This document shows, piece by piece, positions 24,501 through 37,600 of a DNA stretch of 64,000 bases. The stretch lies in NCBI GenBank assembly GCA_036023115.1, contig JAYKKT010000089.1, positions 10,442,001 through 10,506,000 of the forward strand, read 5' to 3'. The notes beneath the pieces were generated by a model that had not been told where the DNA came from, did no database searches, and was given only the letters and a program-made list of their open reading frames with translations. The DNA comes from Brasenia schreberi. Taxonomy: Eukaryota; Streptophyta; Magnoliopsida; Nymphaeales; Cabombaceae. How positions within the stretch are numbered: the first letter of the stretch is position 1; each line of letters opens with the position of its first letter. The translations under genes and the position numbers were made by a program.

Positions 24501-26760
24501 ATCCAACTTATATAACAGATGAGAGTTGATGATATCTCATGGAATAAACCTTGTGCTAGCACTTTTGCAGATGACCAGTCCAGTTACTAAAGTTCGCCAG
24601 GATTTGCTTGATAACTTGCCCAATTTGGCACCGTTGCTACCCATGGCAAGTCCCACATTGAAGTCCTCCATTCTGGTAAAAGATGATGAAGCTGTTTTGT
24701 TCCTTTGCTTGCTGAAATCGTTGATGAATTCAATTACCATGCTGGAATCGAGTAAGGCGTGAATTTGTAAGTATATTTATTGCTCTTCAAAACCGATTGT
24801 CCAGCCAATGACCTGCTCCTTCGATATAGGTCAACATGAGCATCACATGGGAAATAATCATAACGAGTTGTTCCCATCGACGGTCACCATATCGTGTGTG
24901 ATTGGAGTGCCGTGTCATCACTGTTGCTGTTATAACATTTATGCTAAGATTGGTTCTTCGTTGGACAACACATATATTCAACAAAACCATATCGAGTTAA
25001 GGTGGCTGCACTCACCTTGCTAGACTTGAAAAAGTAAAGGGATTGACATTAACTAAACCTAGTTGCTGTCACTTCTACCTTCCATATTTAAATCGTGTGA
25101 GACTTGACTTAGTAAACCCTCAGCGTGTTCAAACCCTCGTGTGGCTGGTTACAAAAGGCAGACTGATAACCAATGTGAAAAGATTTAGGCGGCATCCAAG
25201 AGGAGACCCCATCTGTCCCATCTGCTAGAATTGATGAATCATGTTCTAAGGCAATGTGTTCAACCGCAACTGATATGGAACAGAGTTCTAACACAGTGGG
25301 TGAACTATAGTGTTGAGGCTTTAAGAAGAAGAAGCCAAAGCCACATCAACATTGGAAAGTTCAACACGGTTTGCTGGAAGTTGTGGAAAAGAAGAAAATA
25401 GCTTCATTTTGGATGAGGAGTTTGTAGAGCACAAGGACTTTGTAGCAGACTTCTTGAGATGGGTAAATGAGGTAGTAGATGCTGCGAAAGATAAGGATGG
25501 CATCCTGAATCTTGAGAGAGATTTGGGAAATGGATTGGATGGAATCCACAACAAGTGGTTCAACTCGGATGGGTCGCTTATGACTCAGAATAGACGAACT
25601 GTTGTTGCTGAATTCAATCGATTAGGCTTTTGAAAGGTTGCTATCCACCTTGCTAAGCTCAGCTATGTGAACTTAGCTTATTGATTCGTTGACATCAACT
25701 AAACTTTGTAGTTATCAAAGGACCTGCCAAAATTTGGCCCTATTTGATATGGTAAGTGGTTGACATTAGGAAGGCTTTTCACGTTGAGGTCGGCTACAAC
25801 CTTCTTGGTTGGCATACCATATTGAGTCAAGGTGGCTATACCCACCTTGTTGGGCTCGGTTGAGCTTCACTCACTTTTGTCGAGATGCTGCCCTTTTGAG
25901 GACTTACTAAATCAGACCACCTTGTGAAGGTATTGGTGCTGCTTAGACTTTCCATGTTGACATTGATCGATCAAATTGAACATCACAACCTGCCAAATTA
26001 TGCACCGCTTTCCTTTCTTTCGAGTGATAACGACTTTCTCTTTTTGAAAGTCGGCCTTCCTTCTAAATGTCGGCTTTCCTTTTGAATGTCAACTATCCTT
26101 TTTTGGTGCAGACCTTTCCTTTTAGACACCAATTTTCCTTATTTTAATGTCGACTTTCTTTTTTTGAATGTTGACTTTCTCTTCTAATCCTTGAAACTAA
26201 AAATGACATGTTACCTTGCTCAACAACGCTAAAATTGGCAGGTGCTCGATTGTTGCCTTTTTTATTCCTTCAATCTTCTCTTTTTAGGGAATTTACCCCC
26301 TTCTAGTCCAAGTCTCATATACGGTAGGTTTCAAACACTTTATATAAAAGAATATTTTTATATTTAAAAACATCAAATTTGACGAATTCTTCAAATACTA
26401 TTTTTAGAAAGCATTGGGCTTTATTCCCAATACTTTTCTTTTCATTTGTTTCTTTAAAGAAAAATTGTTTGAAATCAATTTTCTTTGGAATGCAATCATA
26501 AAAAGGGGCATAATCCTTTCAATTTGGTCCTGAGGGCAAAATAATCATTTTCATAAAATTTTGTCGAAATTCGAATTTTTCTGAAAGGGATGTAGTATAT
26601 TACCGTCTTGAGGTTGCTAGAAAATTTGATGTAAAAATGGGTTCATTTGATGTATTTTTATTTAAAAATCTAAAGCTACAAAAAATAGCCAACTTTCTAA
26701 AGGGTGATAATTTTCATAAAAAAATTTGGGTGTTTACACCCTCCTAACACGCTTCAATTG
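24500..26760. repeat. degenerate repeat-rich region, probable old LTR-element debris
   Basis: Variants of a phrase like AAGGTGGCTNNACTCACCTTGCT recur near 24998, 25640 and 25830. A degenerate run of GTCGGCTTTCCTTTT-like units lies at about 26040-26190. A plausible LTR-like end (GGGTGTTTACACC) is near 26728. The ORF at 25352-25633 (+; HKDFVADFLRWVNEVVDAAKDKDG) is hydrophilic and open for 93 codons but matches nothing I know. It may be a gag-like remnant. Confidence 0.4.
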
Positions 26761-27059
26761 CATTTTAAGCCAGTGTCCACATTAGCAAAAGAGGAAGAAA
26801 GATAGGTTTTATCTGCTGAGCCTTGGCAGGTTGCTTGTTGGGATCGAAGACCCTCAAAACTTCTTCCGGCCTCAGCACTTGTCTTCTCGTTCTCATTGAA
26901 CGAAGCAAACGTATACATCTCCAATCTTCCGGGCCTCTTTGGTGGGCTTTGGGGTGTGTCTTGTGAGCCTAAGGATTTGCAGGCTCAGTTTGCTTTATAA
27001 TCAAACACTTTGTCGTGCAGTGACAGTTTCATAGGTCTGGCCTTCTAGTTCTAATTCAA

Positions 27060-27120
27060 CACCCCCTTGAGGTATAAGCCGTGCATGGTTATTGTTGTAC
27101 GTACATGTACGTACATGCAT
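27060..27120. repeat. short GTACGTACAT palindromic repeat
   Basis: Short palindromic words (TGTACGTACATGTACGTACATGC) lie at about 27096-27118. They have no evident function. Confidence 0.5.
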
Positions 27121-28349
27121 TGCTTATCATGGTGGCCTTTCATCGATGACCAGCAAGACTGATACAACAACAGTCCCCTGTGTGGCAACAATCATCTCTA
27201 ACCCCAAATAAGCTGAGTCTACCACGGCGTTGAACAGGTTCCTGTATCTTAGACGGCTGACTGGGTTTATGACTATGGTCCGGTTGGCTGTGAAGATTCA
27301 ATGACTGCTCTGTTCTCCACATAGGCAAACTGCACACGTTTACTATGAGAGGTGCACCAGTGCTTTCCAGATTTTAACGATGTGAACAATGAATGTCATT
27401 GATTCACTTGGGAAGGAGACTTGAGGCGGCGTTCAGACCATCTGGGTTTGCCTTGACCCGGCCCGTTCCAGTGTTTGTTTTTTTAACCCAGAAACATTCC
27501 GATCAGCTTCTAGTAGAGTTGGGATCAATATGATATGTGTGTACTTGCAAACAGTTATGTTAAATTGTCTTTAATGTTCCCAACTTTTGATCAAATAGTT
27601 AGCCAATAAAGACAAGAGGAGAAAAACAAAAGTTGCTTTCTAAATCAAATACAACCTTTAAAAGTTGTAAGTAATGTTTTTCTTTTTGAAATCATTTATC
27701 TAGCCCTTTGGTTACACTGTTGAGATCATATCATGGTGGAGACATTTAGTATGGTTGCTTTACACACATTTAGGTGCACGCACGCACACATATATGGAGA
27801 GAGAGAGGGTGTGTGTGTGTGGCCTATGTGCACTGAGAACCTTGGTCGAATGTGCTTAAAATCACTACCATCCATTAATATAATTTTACCCGTTCATCAA
27901 GCAGATAAAATGGTTCATTTTGGGTGTGCTCTCTCCCTCTCTTTCCCTTCTTGCTCTCTTTTTCACTCGAGTTCATGCTTCTACCCGTCACGTTTCTCTC
28001 TCAATCTTAGGACCATCCGGTTCAGTCTTAGTTCTACTTTTCGTAGAACTGGAACTGATGTTTCCATTTTTTAAAAAATTCTGTGAAAGTTTTAGATTTT
28101 TCTTATTTTAAACAATTTATAACTCAAACTAGAACTGAGAACAACACGTAACGGTTCTAAACTGGAACCGGTTCGGTCTCGAACTTTTGTTTTACGAAAA
28201 CCGGACTGGCCGTGTTAAAATCCCACTTTGTTCTACGACATATTTCCTGACTTTGGCCTTTGGATGCAACCAGAGTGATTGGACCAAAGATTCAGCTTTT
28301 GAGTCGTTTTAGGGCATTTTGGTAAATCAGTCAACAACGGACTATCGAG

Positions 28350-28390
<41 letters not shown>

Positions 28391-28492
28391 CCTATCAACG
28401 GGGAGCTCCCTTTTTCGCCCCTAATTGGAGAACCCTATAGCGCAATCACCATTTCCATTAGCGTCTTCAGCGACGCTTGATCTCTTCTCGAT
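28350..28492 (+). promoter_or_regulatory. GA-repeat leader of the complex I 51 kDa gene
   Basis: A (GA)n run of about 38 bases (28351-28388) ends about 100 bases before the start codon. GA repeats near plant transcription starts can bind BPC/GAGA-type factors (known for the class, inferred here). No TATA box is evident, and the exact transcription start cannot be read. Confidence 0.45.
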
Positions 28493-31400
28493 ATGACGTC
28501 TCCGGCAATGGTACTCTCTCTCTTTCTCAGATTGTTTCTTTGCTTCCATTTTTCTGTGTCTGTTACTCCAACAATGAATTTGCGGATCTCTGTTATGATT
28601 GATTGGCCAAGGGACCGAGTTCTTTTCGTGGATTTATGGGGTTTCGGAATTGCAACCTGGCTTTCGTTCTTCTGAATTTTGTTTATGTTTGGGGCATTTT
28701 TATCTCATTCGTTTGGCTTAGATTATTGATCTCTTTTTGAGCTTCCTCGGTTTGTTCATTTCTCTCAATCTACTCAGGCCCGAAGATGTTAGGTTCCAAA
28801 CAAGGCACACTGATACCCCGATAACGCGTTGTCCCCTCCCAAAATTAATGTCTCCCATTGATGAACCCGTCATATATTTAGTTTACCTACATCCGTAGGT
28901 GTGGAAGGAAGGATTGAATAGACGCCTCTCGGAGAACTGAGAATTCTACATTTCTGATATTGTTTGCGCTACAAACCCATGTTGACTGATCAATTTGCCT
29001 CTGCATTTTTGGGTTCTTCTTTTCCAAACTTTACTGATGAATGCGGAGTCTTCAAAGCTGTTTTGTTCTGAAATTTTGTATAGAGGATGAAGAACCAATT
29101 GTTCATCTCTTGAAGGACTTGTCCGTAATGATAAATGACCGACCCTGCCTGAAATGATCTTATTCAGTCACACCATCGTCATAGAACAATCTGAAAGGTC
29201 CAATAATGGCAGCATCTGAGCCCTGTAGATATATTGTTCTATATGTCGATAAGTTAAATTGTTTTTATCTTCTAGGGATGTGATTGCCATTTTACCTTTT
29301 CAACTGATTTCACCTTTTAGTTTGGAGGCTTCTGGGTCCAAGGATCCTGCACAAATATTAACAGCATAACTTAAAAATGAAAGAGAAAACACATGCACAT
29401 ACACACATGCTGCATTAACCATGTCACTTTTCCCAGACCCTCTTCCTTTCATCACTAGTGAGGTCATCTAATGAAAATAGCTATTATGTTGATCTCCAGT
29501 CCAGCCCCTGTCCAGTGCTTTGTGATATTTTTCTTTTTTTTTCCTCGGTCTTATATCCTTTCTAATTGAACAAATCCATCCACATATCTCTCTTGCAACT
29601 TGTCCAATATTTGAAGGACCTCTTTTTGTTTCGTGCAAACAAGTTCTAATGTTGAATCACCTGAAGCAAGTTCTTGTCATTGCTCTTTGTCATTTGAGAT
29701 ATTCAACATTATATTTACTTATGTTTACGTATATGAAACTTTAATCTAAATATAAAAGGTGTCATCATCTAAAATGTAACATTATAATTTTCTCCTCCAA
29801 TTTAATTCATACTTGTGGTTTAATAAAATTCTAACTTCTTGTTGCTCTACCTTTCCAAGCTTCTACTCTAGCTTTGGGCATTTTTTGGTTATTTTGGATA
29901 AAGCTCAAATTGATAGGAGAAATGGAACTCCATCTACTTGTACAGGTTTTCTTCTTCTTAGTGTTTCAATGACGGATGGAACATATGGTAGATAGTTACT
30001 CTTGTATAATGTCAAATTGAAGGAACTATTTTAGGCGGCTCTTCATTGAGTTTAATGTGTCTAGTATGCTATGGTCTTGGTGAAATTATGCCACATTGAG
30101 TTCATTCTATTTGACTGAAATGCTCACTGAGGACCAGATCTTTGTAACTGGCCCAAAATTCCATCGCTTCCATCATTGTTCTTTCACGGAGTCTTATTCT
30201 GTTATGTCTAAGGTGATTTAGCTCAAAGACAACTATCCCTTTCATTCCATTTATGGCTTTTCTTAATCAAGGCATCTTAATGAAAGTTGTGTAATTTCTA
30301 CCTATGAACAGATCAACATGAAATCCTGAACTTAGGAAGGAACAGAAAGTTTACAGCTTACAGTAATTGCTACCATGTTGAACCATTTGGTCGACTTCTA
30401 TACACATTTGTATCAAGCAAGGAAATTTTTGTTCCAAGGAATCATGTATTGTTTCCTTGGAATAGTATTGGTTCTTGGAATATCGGAACATTATCGGGTA
30501 AGCTAATGGAGGTGGTAGATACTATGATTCGGAGAAAGATTCATATTCTATGTTTACAAGAGACAAAATGGGTTGGAGAAAAAGCAAAGGAGATAGAGGA
30601 TACAGGTTTTAAATTATGGTACTCAGGTAAAGAAAAGGCCCGAAACGGAGTTGGTATTATCATAAATAAAGATTTAAAGGAGAGTGTAGTAGACATACAA
30701 CGATATGGTGACCGAATCATGACATTGAAATTAGTGTTAGGAGTAGAGGTTTTGAATATAGTTTGTGCTTACGCACCCCAAGTAGGACTAGAAGATAGTA
30801 TAAAGACAGTTTTTTGGGAAGAGTTAGATAAGGTGTTTCAAAAGATTCCACAAAGGGAGATGATTTGTTTAGGAGGAGATTTAAATGGACATGTCGGTAA
30901 AGAGGCATTAGGATATCAAGGGATTCATGGAAACTTTGGTTATGGGGATATAAACGAGGAAGGTAGGGAGATTTTAAATTTTGCTATGTCATTTGATCTC
31001 TTTATAGTCAATATAATCTTCAAAAAACGAGATGAACATTTAATTACTTATAAGAGTGGCTTATCACAAACACAAATTGATTACTTTATTTGTAGAAAAA
31101 AAGATAGAGCGTGTTGTAAAGATTGTAAGGTAATTCCAGGAGAAAGCTTAACCACCCAACATCGACTTTTAGTTATGGATTTACAAATAAAAAAATGGAC
31201 AAAGAAGAAAAGAGTGCATCGAGCTATTCGGACTAAATGGTGGAACCTCAAAAGTGAGAAAGAAGATATATTTAAACAAAAAGTCCTTCAAGGAGATGTT
31301 TGGAATTATGTTGGCACACCCTCTGATATGTGGAACAATATGGCTATACATATTAGGAAAGTGGCGAAGATGTGTTAGGGGTATCTAAGGGAGGTGTACC

Positions 31401-34400
31401 GGCACAAAAAGAAGCTTGGTGGTGGAGTGAAGTAGTACAAAACAAAATCAAGGCAAAGAGGGCATGTTACAAATTACATTATGCTAAGAAAACTAGTGAA
31501 ACTTTAGAAGCTTATAAGAAAGCAAAGAAGGAAGCAAAAAAGGCCGTTAGTGAAGCAAAAGCTAAGATTTGGGAGGACTTATATAAAAAACTCAACTCAA
31601 AAGAGGGTGAAAGAGACATTTTTAGGATAGCTAGGGCTAGAGATAAGAAAACTAAAGATCTTAATTATGTTAGATGCATAAAAGACGAGGATGAAAAAAT
31701 TCTAGTGGCAAATGATGATATAAGAAATAGATGGAAAAACTATTTTTATAATCTTTTTAATGAAAATAACGATGTTAGTATTAGTTTAGGAGATTTAGCC
31801 AAGTCAGAAAAGTATATAAACCATAATTTCTACCGACGTATTCAAAAGAATGAAGTCAAAGAGGCTCTTAAACATATGAAGAGTGGTAAATCGGTAGGAC
31901 CAGATAATATTCCTATAGAAGTTTGGAAAATACTAGGAGAAATAGGAATCACTTGGCTCACAAGACTATTTAATGAAATATGGAAAAACCAAAAGATGCC
32001 CGAGGAATGGAGAGCAAGTACACTTATACCCGTATATAAGAACAAGGGAGACATTCAAAATTGTGCGAATTATCGAGGTATCAAGTTAATGAGTCATACT
32101 ATGAAATTATGGGAAAGAATTATTGAACGTAGGTTAAGACAAGTATCAAGTACAACAGAGAACCAATTTGGATTTATGCCAGGTAGATCTACTATTGAAG
32201 CGATTCACCTTTTGAGACGTCTTATGGAACATTTTAGAGCAAAAAAGAAAGACCTTCACATGATATTTATTGATCTAGAAAAAGCTTATGATAGGGTACC
32301 GAGGGAGGTGCTTTGGAGAACTTTGGAAAAAAGAGGTATCCCATTGACATATATTAACCTTATAAGAGACATGTATGATGGTGCAAAAACATGTGTGAGG
32401 ACTCATGAAGGAACGACAGACTTCTTTGAAGTTAATATTGGGTTACATCAAGGATCAACTTTAAGTCCATACTTATTTATAATGGTGATGGATGAGTTAA
32501 CAAAACATATTCAAGATGAAGTACCTTGGTGTATGTTATTTGCAGATGACATTGTATTAGTGGAGGAGTCTAAGGAAAAAGTTAATAGAAAATTGGAACT
32601 ATGGAGAGAAACATTAGAAAACAAAGGCCTCCGACTTAGTAGAACAAAGACAGAATATATGGAATGTAAGTTTGATCATTTGGCTACTTCAGAGGACATA
32701 GAAATTAAAATTGGCACACATTGCATTCCCCAAAAGGAAAGTTTTAAATACCTAGGGTCAATTTTTCAAAGTGATGGAAGAATTGATGGAGATGTTACAC
32801 ATAGAATTAATGCTGGTTGGTTAAAATGGAGAGGAGCATCAGGTATTCTTTGTGATAAGAAGATACCATTAAAATTAAAAGGTAAATATTATAGAGCAGC
32901 AGTTAGGCCTGCCATGTTTTATGGTTCTGAGTGTTGGGCAGTTAATCATCAACATGTACAAAAGATGTCTGTGACAGAAATGAAGATGTTGAGATGGATG
33001 AGTGGTTATACAAGAAAAGACCGTATACATAATGAGGTTATTAGAAACAAATTAGGAGTGGCACCAATAGAGGATAAAATGAGAGAACATCGTTTAAGAT
33101 GGTTTGGACATATAGAAAGAAGATCAAAAGAAGAACCTGTAAGAAGGTTAGAAAACCTAAATTTGGAAAGTATTAAAAGAGGTAGAGGACGACCACAAAA
33201 GTGTTTGAAAGAAACAATAAAGAATGATCTAGCTTATTGGGAGTTAACTGCTAACATGGCACACGATAGAGATCTGTGGAAACAAAGAATCCATGTAGCC
33301 GACCCCGTCTAGTATGGGAAAAGGCTTAGTTGTTGTTGTTGTTGTTGTTTGTTGTTGAATCATGTATTGTTTCCTCTAACTTAAATATTAAAGATTCTAA
33401 CTGCAGCTGTTATTCATTTACAGGAATCATGTATTTTTCATCATATATTGAAAAGCATATCTTGTTTTATTTTTAAAAATAATCATCATTCTCGTTGGCT
33501 CTTCAGGGAAGAATTCAGAACCTTCTTTCTCTTCAGAGGACTGCTGCCATTCAGTGTTGCAGCCAGCAATGGGTATTAGCCCATCGATCACTTAGTACTC
33601 AAGCTGCATCAAGCACGCCACAACCTCCTCCCCCACCACCTGAGAAAACCCATTTTGGTGGCCTTAAAGATGAAGACCGCATCTTCACGAACCTCTATGG
33701 TCTTCATGATCCTTTTCTGAAAGGTGCAATGAGAAGGGGTGACTGGTACAGAACTAAGGATCTGGTGTTGAAGGGTTCTGATTGGATTGTCAATGAGATG
33801 AAGAAATCAGGCCTTCGTGGCCGTGGAGGTGCTGGCTTCCCATCAGGTCTTAAATGGTCATTTATGCCCAAGGTATCTGATGGACGCCCTTCGTACCTCG
33901 TTGTGAATGCTGATGAGAGTGAACCTGGAACTTGTAAGGACAGAGAAATAATCCGTCATGATCCACACAAACTTCTTGAAGGATGCCTGATCGCTGGAGT
34001 AGGAATGCGCGCATCAGCAGCTTATATCTACATAAGGGGTGAGTACGTAAATGAGAGGTTGAACCTTGTGAAAGCAAGAAATGAGGCATATGCGGCAGGT
34101 TTGTTGGGCAAAAATGCATGTGGATCAGGTTATGACTTTGATGTGCACATCCACTTTGGGGCTGGTGCATATATTTGTGGCGAAGAAACTGCACTCTTGG
34201 AGAGCTTAGAAGGGAAACAGGGGAAACCCAGATTGAAACCCCCTTTTCCAGCAAATGCTGGTCTATATGGATGCCCTACTACAGTCACCAATGTGGAAAC
34301 AGTAGCCGTTTCCCCAACAATTCTTCGTAGGGGACCTGAATGGTTTGCTAGCTTCGGGCGGAAGAACAATGCTGGTACTAAACTGTTCTGTATATCTGGT

Positions 34401-34955
34401 CATGTGAACAAGCCATGCACCGTGGAAGAGGAGATGAGCATACCCCTCAAGGAGTTGATTGAGCGGCATTGTGGTGGAGTGAGAGGTGGTTGGGACAATT
34501 TACTGGCGGTTATCCCTGGAGGTTCTTCTGTTCATCTCTTGCCTAAACATATCTGTGACGATGTCTTGATGGATTATGATGCACTTAAGGCAGTACAGTC
34601 AGGTCTAGGGACAGCAGCAGTGATTGTTATGGATAAATCTACGGACATTGTGGATGCAATTGCAAGGCTGTCATATTTCTACAAGCATGAAAGTTGTGGC
34701 CAATGCACGCCATGCCGTGAGGGTACAGGATGGTTGTGGATGATCATGGAGAGGCTGAAGGTTGGCAACGCGAAGCTTGAGGAAATTGATATGTTGCATG
34801 AAGTGACTAAACAAATAGAGGGCCATACGATCTGTGCTTTGGGTGATGCCGCTGCCTGGCCTGTTCAGGGGCTCATCCGTCACTTCAGACCAGAGCTAGA
34901 GAGGAGAATTCGTGAGCGAGCAGAGAAGGAACTAATGGAGGCTGCTGCTGCATGA
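28493..34955 (+). CDS. NDUFV1: NADH dehydrogenase (complex I) 51 kDa flavoprotein subunit, mitochondrial
   Basis: This subunit of the matrix arm of respiratory complex I binds NADH and FMN, carries a 4Fe-4S cluster, and starts electron transfer to ubiquinone. There are two exons. Exon 1 is only 18 nt (28493-28510, MTSPAM), ending at a GT donor; exon 2 is 33507-34955, starting after CTTCAG with GRIQNLL. Together they give 488 residues, about the family's length. Residues 1-40 form an Arg/Ser-rich mitochondrial presequence, then a proline run ([14 protein letters not shown]). The NADH-site loop [10 protein letters not shown] is at about 111-120, the FMN-site motif [19 protein letters not shown] follows, and the cluster ligands are C403, C406, C409 ([12 protein letters not shown]) and C449 (HTICALGD). 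All are intact and the frame is clean. The ORF also opens at 33495 inside the intron end, but the first-exon join gives the better N-terminus. The 5-kb intron holds a LINE. A gene-sized intact exon suggests a functional gene. Confidence 0.96.
30449..31378 (+). CDS. LINE endonuclease domain (5' half of RTE ORF)
   Basis: The 309-codon frame begins at the 5' edge with [10 protein letters not shown] and [10 protein letters not shown], where the catalytic Glu is in QETKW. It continues with [21 protein letters not shown] (catalytic D and N), ITYKSG and QIDYFI, and ends its endonuclease part with [10 protein letters not shown] (catalytic His). These are the exonuclease-endonuclease-phosphatase motifs of target-primed LINEs, all present. 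It ends with a stop at 31376-31378. The first ATG lies partly in the target-site duplication, so the native start is uncertain. The endonuclease would nick genomic DNA in the nucleus. Confidence 0.9.
   Translation: MFPWNSIGSWNIGTLSGKLMEVVDTMIRRKIHILCLQETKWVGEKAKEIEDTGFKLWYSGKEKARNGVGIIINKDLKESVVDIQRYGDRIMTLKLVLGVEVLNIVCAYAPQVGLEDSIKTVFWEELDKVFQKIPQREMICLGGDLNGHVGKEALGYQGIHGNFGYGDINEEGREILNFAMSFDLFIVNIIFKKRDEHLITYKSGLSQTQIDYFICRKKDRACCKDCKVIPGESLTTQHRLLVMDLQIKKWTKKKRVHRAIRTKWWNLKSEKEDIFKQKVLQGDVWNYVGTPSDMWNNMAIHIRKVAKMC
31372..33312 (+). CDS. LINE reverse transcriptase domain (3' half of RTE ORF)
   Basis: A 646-codon open frame is shifted relative to the endonuclease frame and overlaps its end by 7 bases. 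It begins at a GTG, not an ATG, which fits one original ORF broken by a small indel near 31370. RT motifs run in order: [62 protein letters not shown], and the catalytic LFADDIVLV (about 32540). The C-terminal part has [12 protein letters not shown] and a [11 protein letters not shown] end. Only the single frame break keeps the element from coding a full polyprotein. Confidence 0.93.
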   Translation: MLGVSKGGVPAQKEAWWWSEVVQNKIKAKRACYKLHYAKKTSETLEAYKKAKKEAKKAVSEAKAKIWEDLYKKLNSKEGERDIFRIARARDKKTKDLNYVRCIKDEDEKILVANDDIRNRWKNYFYNLFNENNDVSISLGDLAKSEKYINHNFYRRIQKNEVKEALKHMKSGKSVGPDNIPIEVWKILGEIGITWLTRLFNEIWKNQKMPEEWRASTLIPVYKNKGDIQNCANYRGIKLMSHTMKLWERIIERRLRQVSSTTENQFGFMPGRSTIEAIHLLRRLMEHFRAKKKDLHMIFIDLEKAYDRVPREVLWRTLEKRGIPLTYINLIRDMYDGAKTCVRTHEGTTDFFEVNIGLHQGSTLSPYLFIMVMDELTKHIQDEVPWCMLFADDIVLVEESKEKVNRKLELWRETLENKGLRLSRTKTEYMECKFDHLATSEDIEIKIGTHCIPQKESFKYLGSIFQSDGRIDGDVTHRINAGWLKWRGASGILCDKKIPLKLKGKYYRAAVRPAMFYGSECWAVNHQHVQKMSVTEMKMLRWMSGYTRKDRIHNEVIRNKLGVAPIEDKMREHRLRWFGHIERRSKEEPVRRLENLNLESIKRGRGRPQKCLKETIKNDLAYWELTANMAHDRDLWKQRIHVADPV

Positions 34956-36169
34956 GCCAAATAAAACATGTGGCTTTCTAAAACCACATAGTTATTATCA
35001 TGCATCTCTCTTTTGCTGCTGATTTCATTTGGAGAGGATGCTAAATTAAGGGTTCTGTGAAATAAAATGGACATGAATGCTAGTTGCTTCATGATGAGAA
35101 CTTGGTGTAATTGGTGTCCTTATTTTACCTTTTCCAGTTATCTCGTTTGTAATTGCTGATGCAATTAGTCTAATGCATCAAGGTTTATTCTTTATACCTT
35201 TTCCCTCTGTTCTGTTGTTAGCTTGGACTATTTACGGAGTACCCATTTCAATTAGCCAGCTTTATGTCTAAAACCATTGATGTGGAAGGGCTGACTTGCT
35301 TCATTAATTGATGCTTTTGAGAATCCGCTGCTAGCGCTACTACATCAAGCAAGATTTCATTTGAATTTCGTGTTCGTCGCAGGAAGCTTAACGAGCAAGC
35401 TCAGGATCGGTTTGTGTAGTTCTTAAACCGAAGGAGGAGCCTGGGATGAGCCAAACTGGGAGTGGCTCGGACCGTTTCCCAGCCCTATAAGTAGGTTTTC
35501 CTAACCTTTTGGAGAAATTTAGAATTTTCAACACAAACTTTTCAATGAAAATTCACCAAGTAGCCAAACTAGAAGTGGCTCCGACCGTTTCCCAGCCTCA
35601 AGGATGTTCATTGTATCATCTTCCATCCCCCTATAAAGAGAAGTTTTCCTCCATTAAAGACGCCTGTGACTGTCATTCAAACATAATGTACTTTACTTTC
35701 AATTTACTTGCTTTACTATTTTTTCCATGCTTTCCTAGTTACCAAGCTATTTTAATGGGACTTCCATTGTTTTCCCCTCCTAGCCACACTTGTAGAACGA
35801 TTCACCTTTATTTCGTCGCATGTCGTGTCTGTGTGTGTGTATATATATAAACTGGATGTGACCCACCTCTCACAATGCATATTTGAAAGGCATGAGTGTT
35901 ATTTATTTAAAGAATATCTTGTTAATTAGATTCATGTCATGATCAGCATGTTGTGTTAAGGAGTGAAAAGTTTACTGGAAAACTGGATACTGCCCACCTC
36001 TCACAATGATATATACATACACACGAAGACACAAACACGTGCTAATGCGTTTTTCAATTACCAACTTCTTGTAATGCCAAACTTTCTACATAAGCCTGCT
36101 AAAAAATAGCAAACCCTGCTGGTATTGAGTTCATCCTCTGAACGATAATTAGCTTGCCTGTGTTTCCTT

Positions 36170-36290
36170 CTCAAAGGCAAGCTTGGGTTAGGAGGAACAC
36201 TGACAGATGCACAATTGGGTATTGAACTCCTGATCTTTTGTCAGAAAGCCAACCCCCTAGCAGGTTAGCTGTTTCCCCTTCGGGGCTCTG
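36170..36290 (-). repeat. possible tRNA-derived SINE copy, minus strand
   Basis: Read on the minus strand, it has an A-box-like start region, then a B-box-like GAGTTCAATACC preceded by GATCAGG. The same GATCAGGAGTTC(A/G)ATACC phrase occurs on the plus strand at about 48928-48945, with similar following sequence, so these are two copies of one family. The tRNA-like promoter spacing suggests a SINE. Confidence 0.45.
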
Positions 36291-37600
36291 TTGGAAAGGG
36301 TATACACGGCTGGCAAAACGTCAGAAGAAAGCTAGAAAGCATGACAAAGGAGTCATGTACAAAACAGAGGGAATTTCGGATAAGATTCCTGAGAACATCA
36401 ACGGCGAAGATTCATACGCAATTCAAAGGCACCTTCTGACAGTGGAAGTCTCCTCCATATGTCAACCTAATTTGTCGGATTCTCGTAAGTTTCTGGCTTC
36501 ATTGTGTGTTGATCTTTCTAACGTGAACAGAAAAGATTGCGAGTGCAGAGTTGCTCATCGCTGAACACGAAACTGGTCCACGGCCTAAAATATTGCAAAA
36601 TTAAACTTTTGTATAGACCTCAAAGGTTTCAAGGTATTGAACAATGACCACCTCTTGCTGCTTTTTAAGTTGCATGTTATCCGTTAATGCTGAGTTCACC
36701 ATTATTTCTGTGATTGGGATGTCAGTGGAAGACATTTACGCACTAGGAAAGCATCAGAAGAAAATATAATTCATTACAAAGTGGTCATTGCATGTGATGT
36801 GGATATCAACTCCAGACTGTTTTCCAAGAAGAATGACAGTGCACATGAATGCGAGGCTTCAACAAGATTGCTCACACCAAAGGGCCTGTTGATGACAAAG
36901 AATGTCTTCTCCATATACGCCAACCTTCTTTGTTTATTTTCCCTAAGATCCTAGCTTCATCATACGTTCATTCTTCTGAAACGAAACAAACAATAGCATT
37001 GTTTGATGATGACAGGAAGAAGACTCGGGTGCTTTCTCGCGCATCCTGTCAGATAGCCATGACATCATTTGATTTCGACTTCCTTTATTGCTTTCACTTG
37101 AGGTGGATCATCACCAAGAGTCAAGAGACCAGGACCAATATAGTTAGGGAGGAGACTGATTAGGGAATGCAAGAAGAAACAAAACAATCGCAATATTGTT
37201 TGATGATGACAGGAGAAAATACATCATTTCATTCTGACTTCCTTGTATTTACTTGCACTGGAGGTGGATCCACCAAGAGTCAATAAACCAGGACCAATAT
37301 AGTTGGGGAGGAGACCGAGTAGAAAGTAAGAATGAGCAAGCCTGACTTGGTTCGATCAAAAAATGCTAGGCTCAAACACAACTTCGAGTTTATCTCGAGT
37401 TGTATTTGAGCAACTCAATCTCGGCTTGTTAGGCTCTTTTGTTTTCAGAAGGATTTAGCTCACGAAGAAGCTAGATTAAGCTGGGCTTGATTGGACTCAG
37501 GAATGAGCTTGAACTTGAGCTCGAATTTGAGCTCAACCGATTAAAAACTCCACGAGTATGCAGGATACCAAGTAGTTCATTCTAAATAGAAAATCCGATT
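36290..37600 (+). repeat. dispersed repeat family, copies at 36.3-37.6 kb
   Basis: Related segments begin near 36290, 36696 and 37190. They share phrases such as TCCATATNNGTCAACC, GTTTGATGATGACAGG and GGACCAATATAGTT, and a tail rich in GAGCTCNAACTTGAGCTC words (37370-37560). Other copies lie at 40.54-41.1 kb (+), 44.63-44.9 kb (+) and 45.43-46.11 kb (-). The frames at 36238-36564 and 36849-37163 are not conserved between copies, so I do not call genes. The type of element is unknown. Confidence 0.6.

Larger units (their letters stand above)
30439..33375 (+). mobile_element. nearly intact RTE-type LINE in intron 1 of the 51 kDa gene
   Basis: The body, 30458-33356, is flanked by a perfect 19-bp target-site duplication GAATCATGTATTGTTTCCT (30439-30457 and 33357-33375). 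It encodes an apurinic-type endonuclease followed by reverse transcriptase. It ends with a GACCCCGTCTAGTATGGG tail and TTG repeats instead of poly(A), as plant RTE-clade elements do. It lies in the sense direction within the intron. At 2.9 kb it is near full length for RTE and perhaps slightly short at the 5' end. Confidence 0.94.

Noticed and set aside
24526..25633. Possible multi-exon gene (frames at 24526, 25043 and 25352)
   Set aside because: The frames do not join with good splice sites into a recognisable protein, and the surroundings are degenerate repeats.
33862..34883. Minus-strand ORFs inside the 51 kDa gene
   Set aside because: They are antisense shadows of a strongly conserved coding exon.
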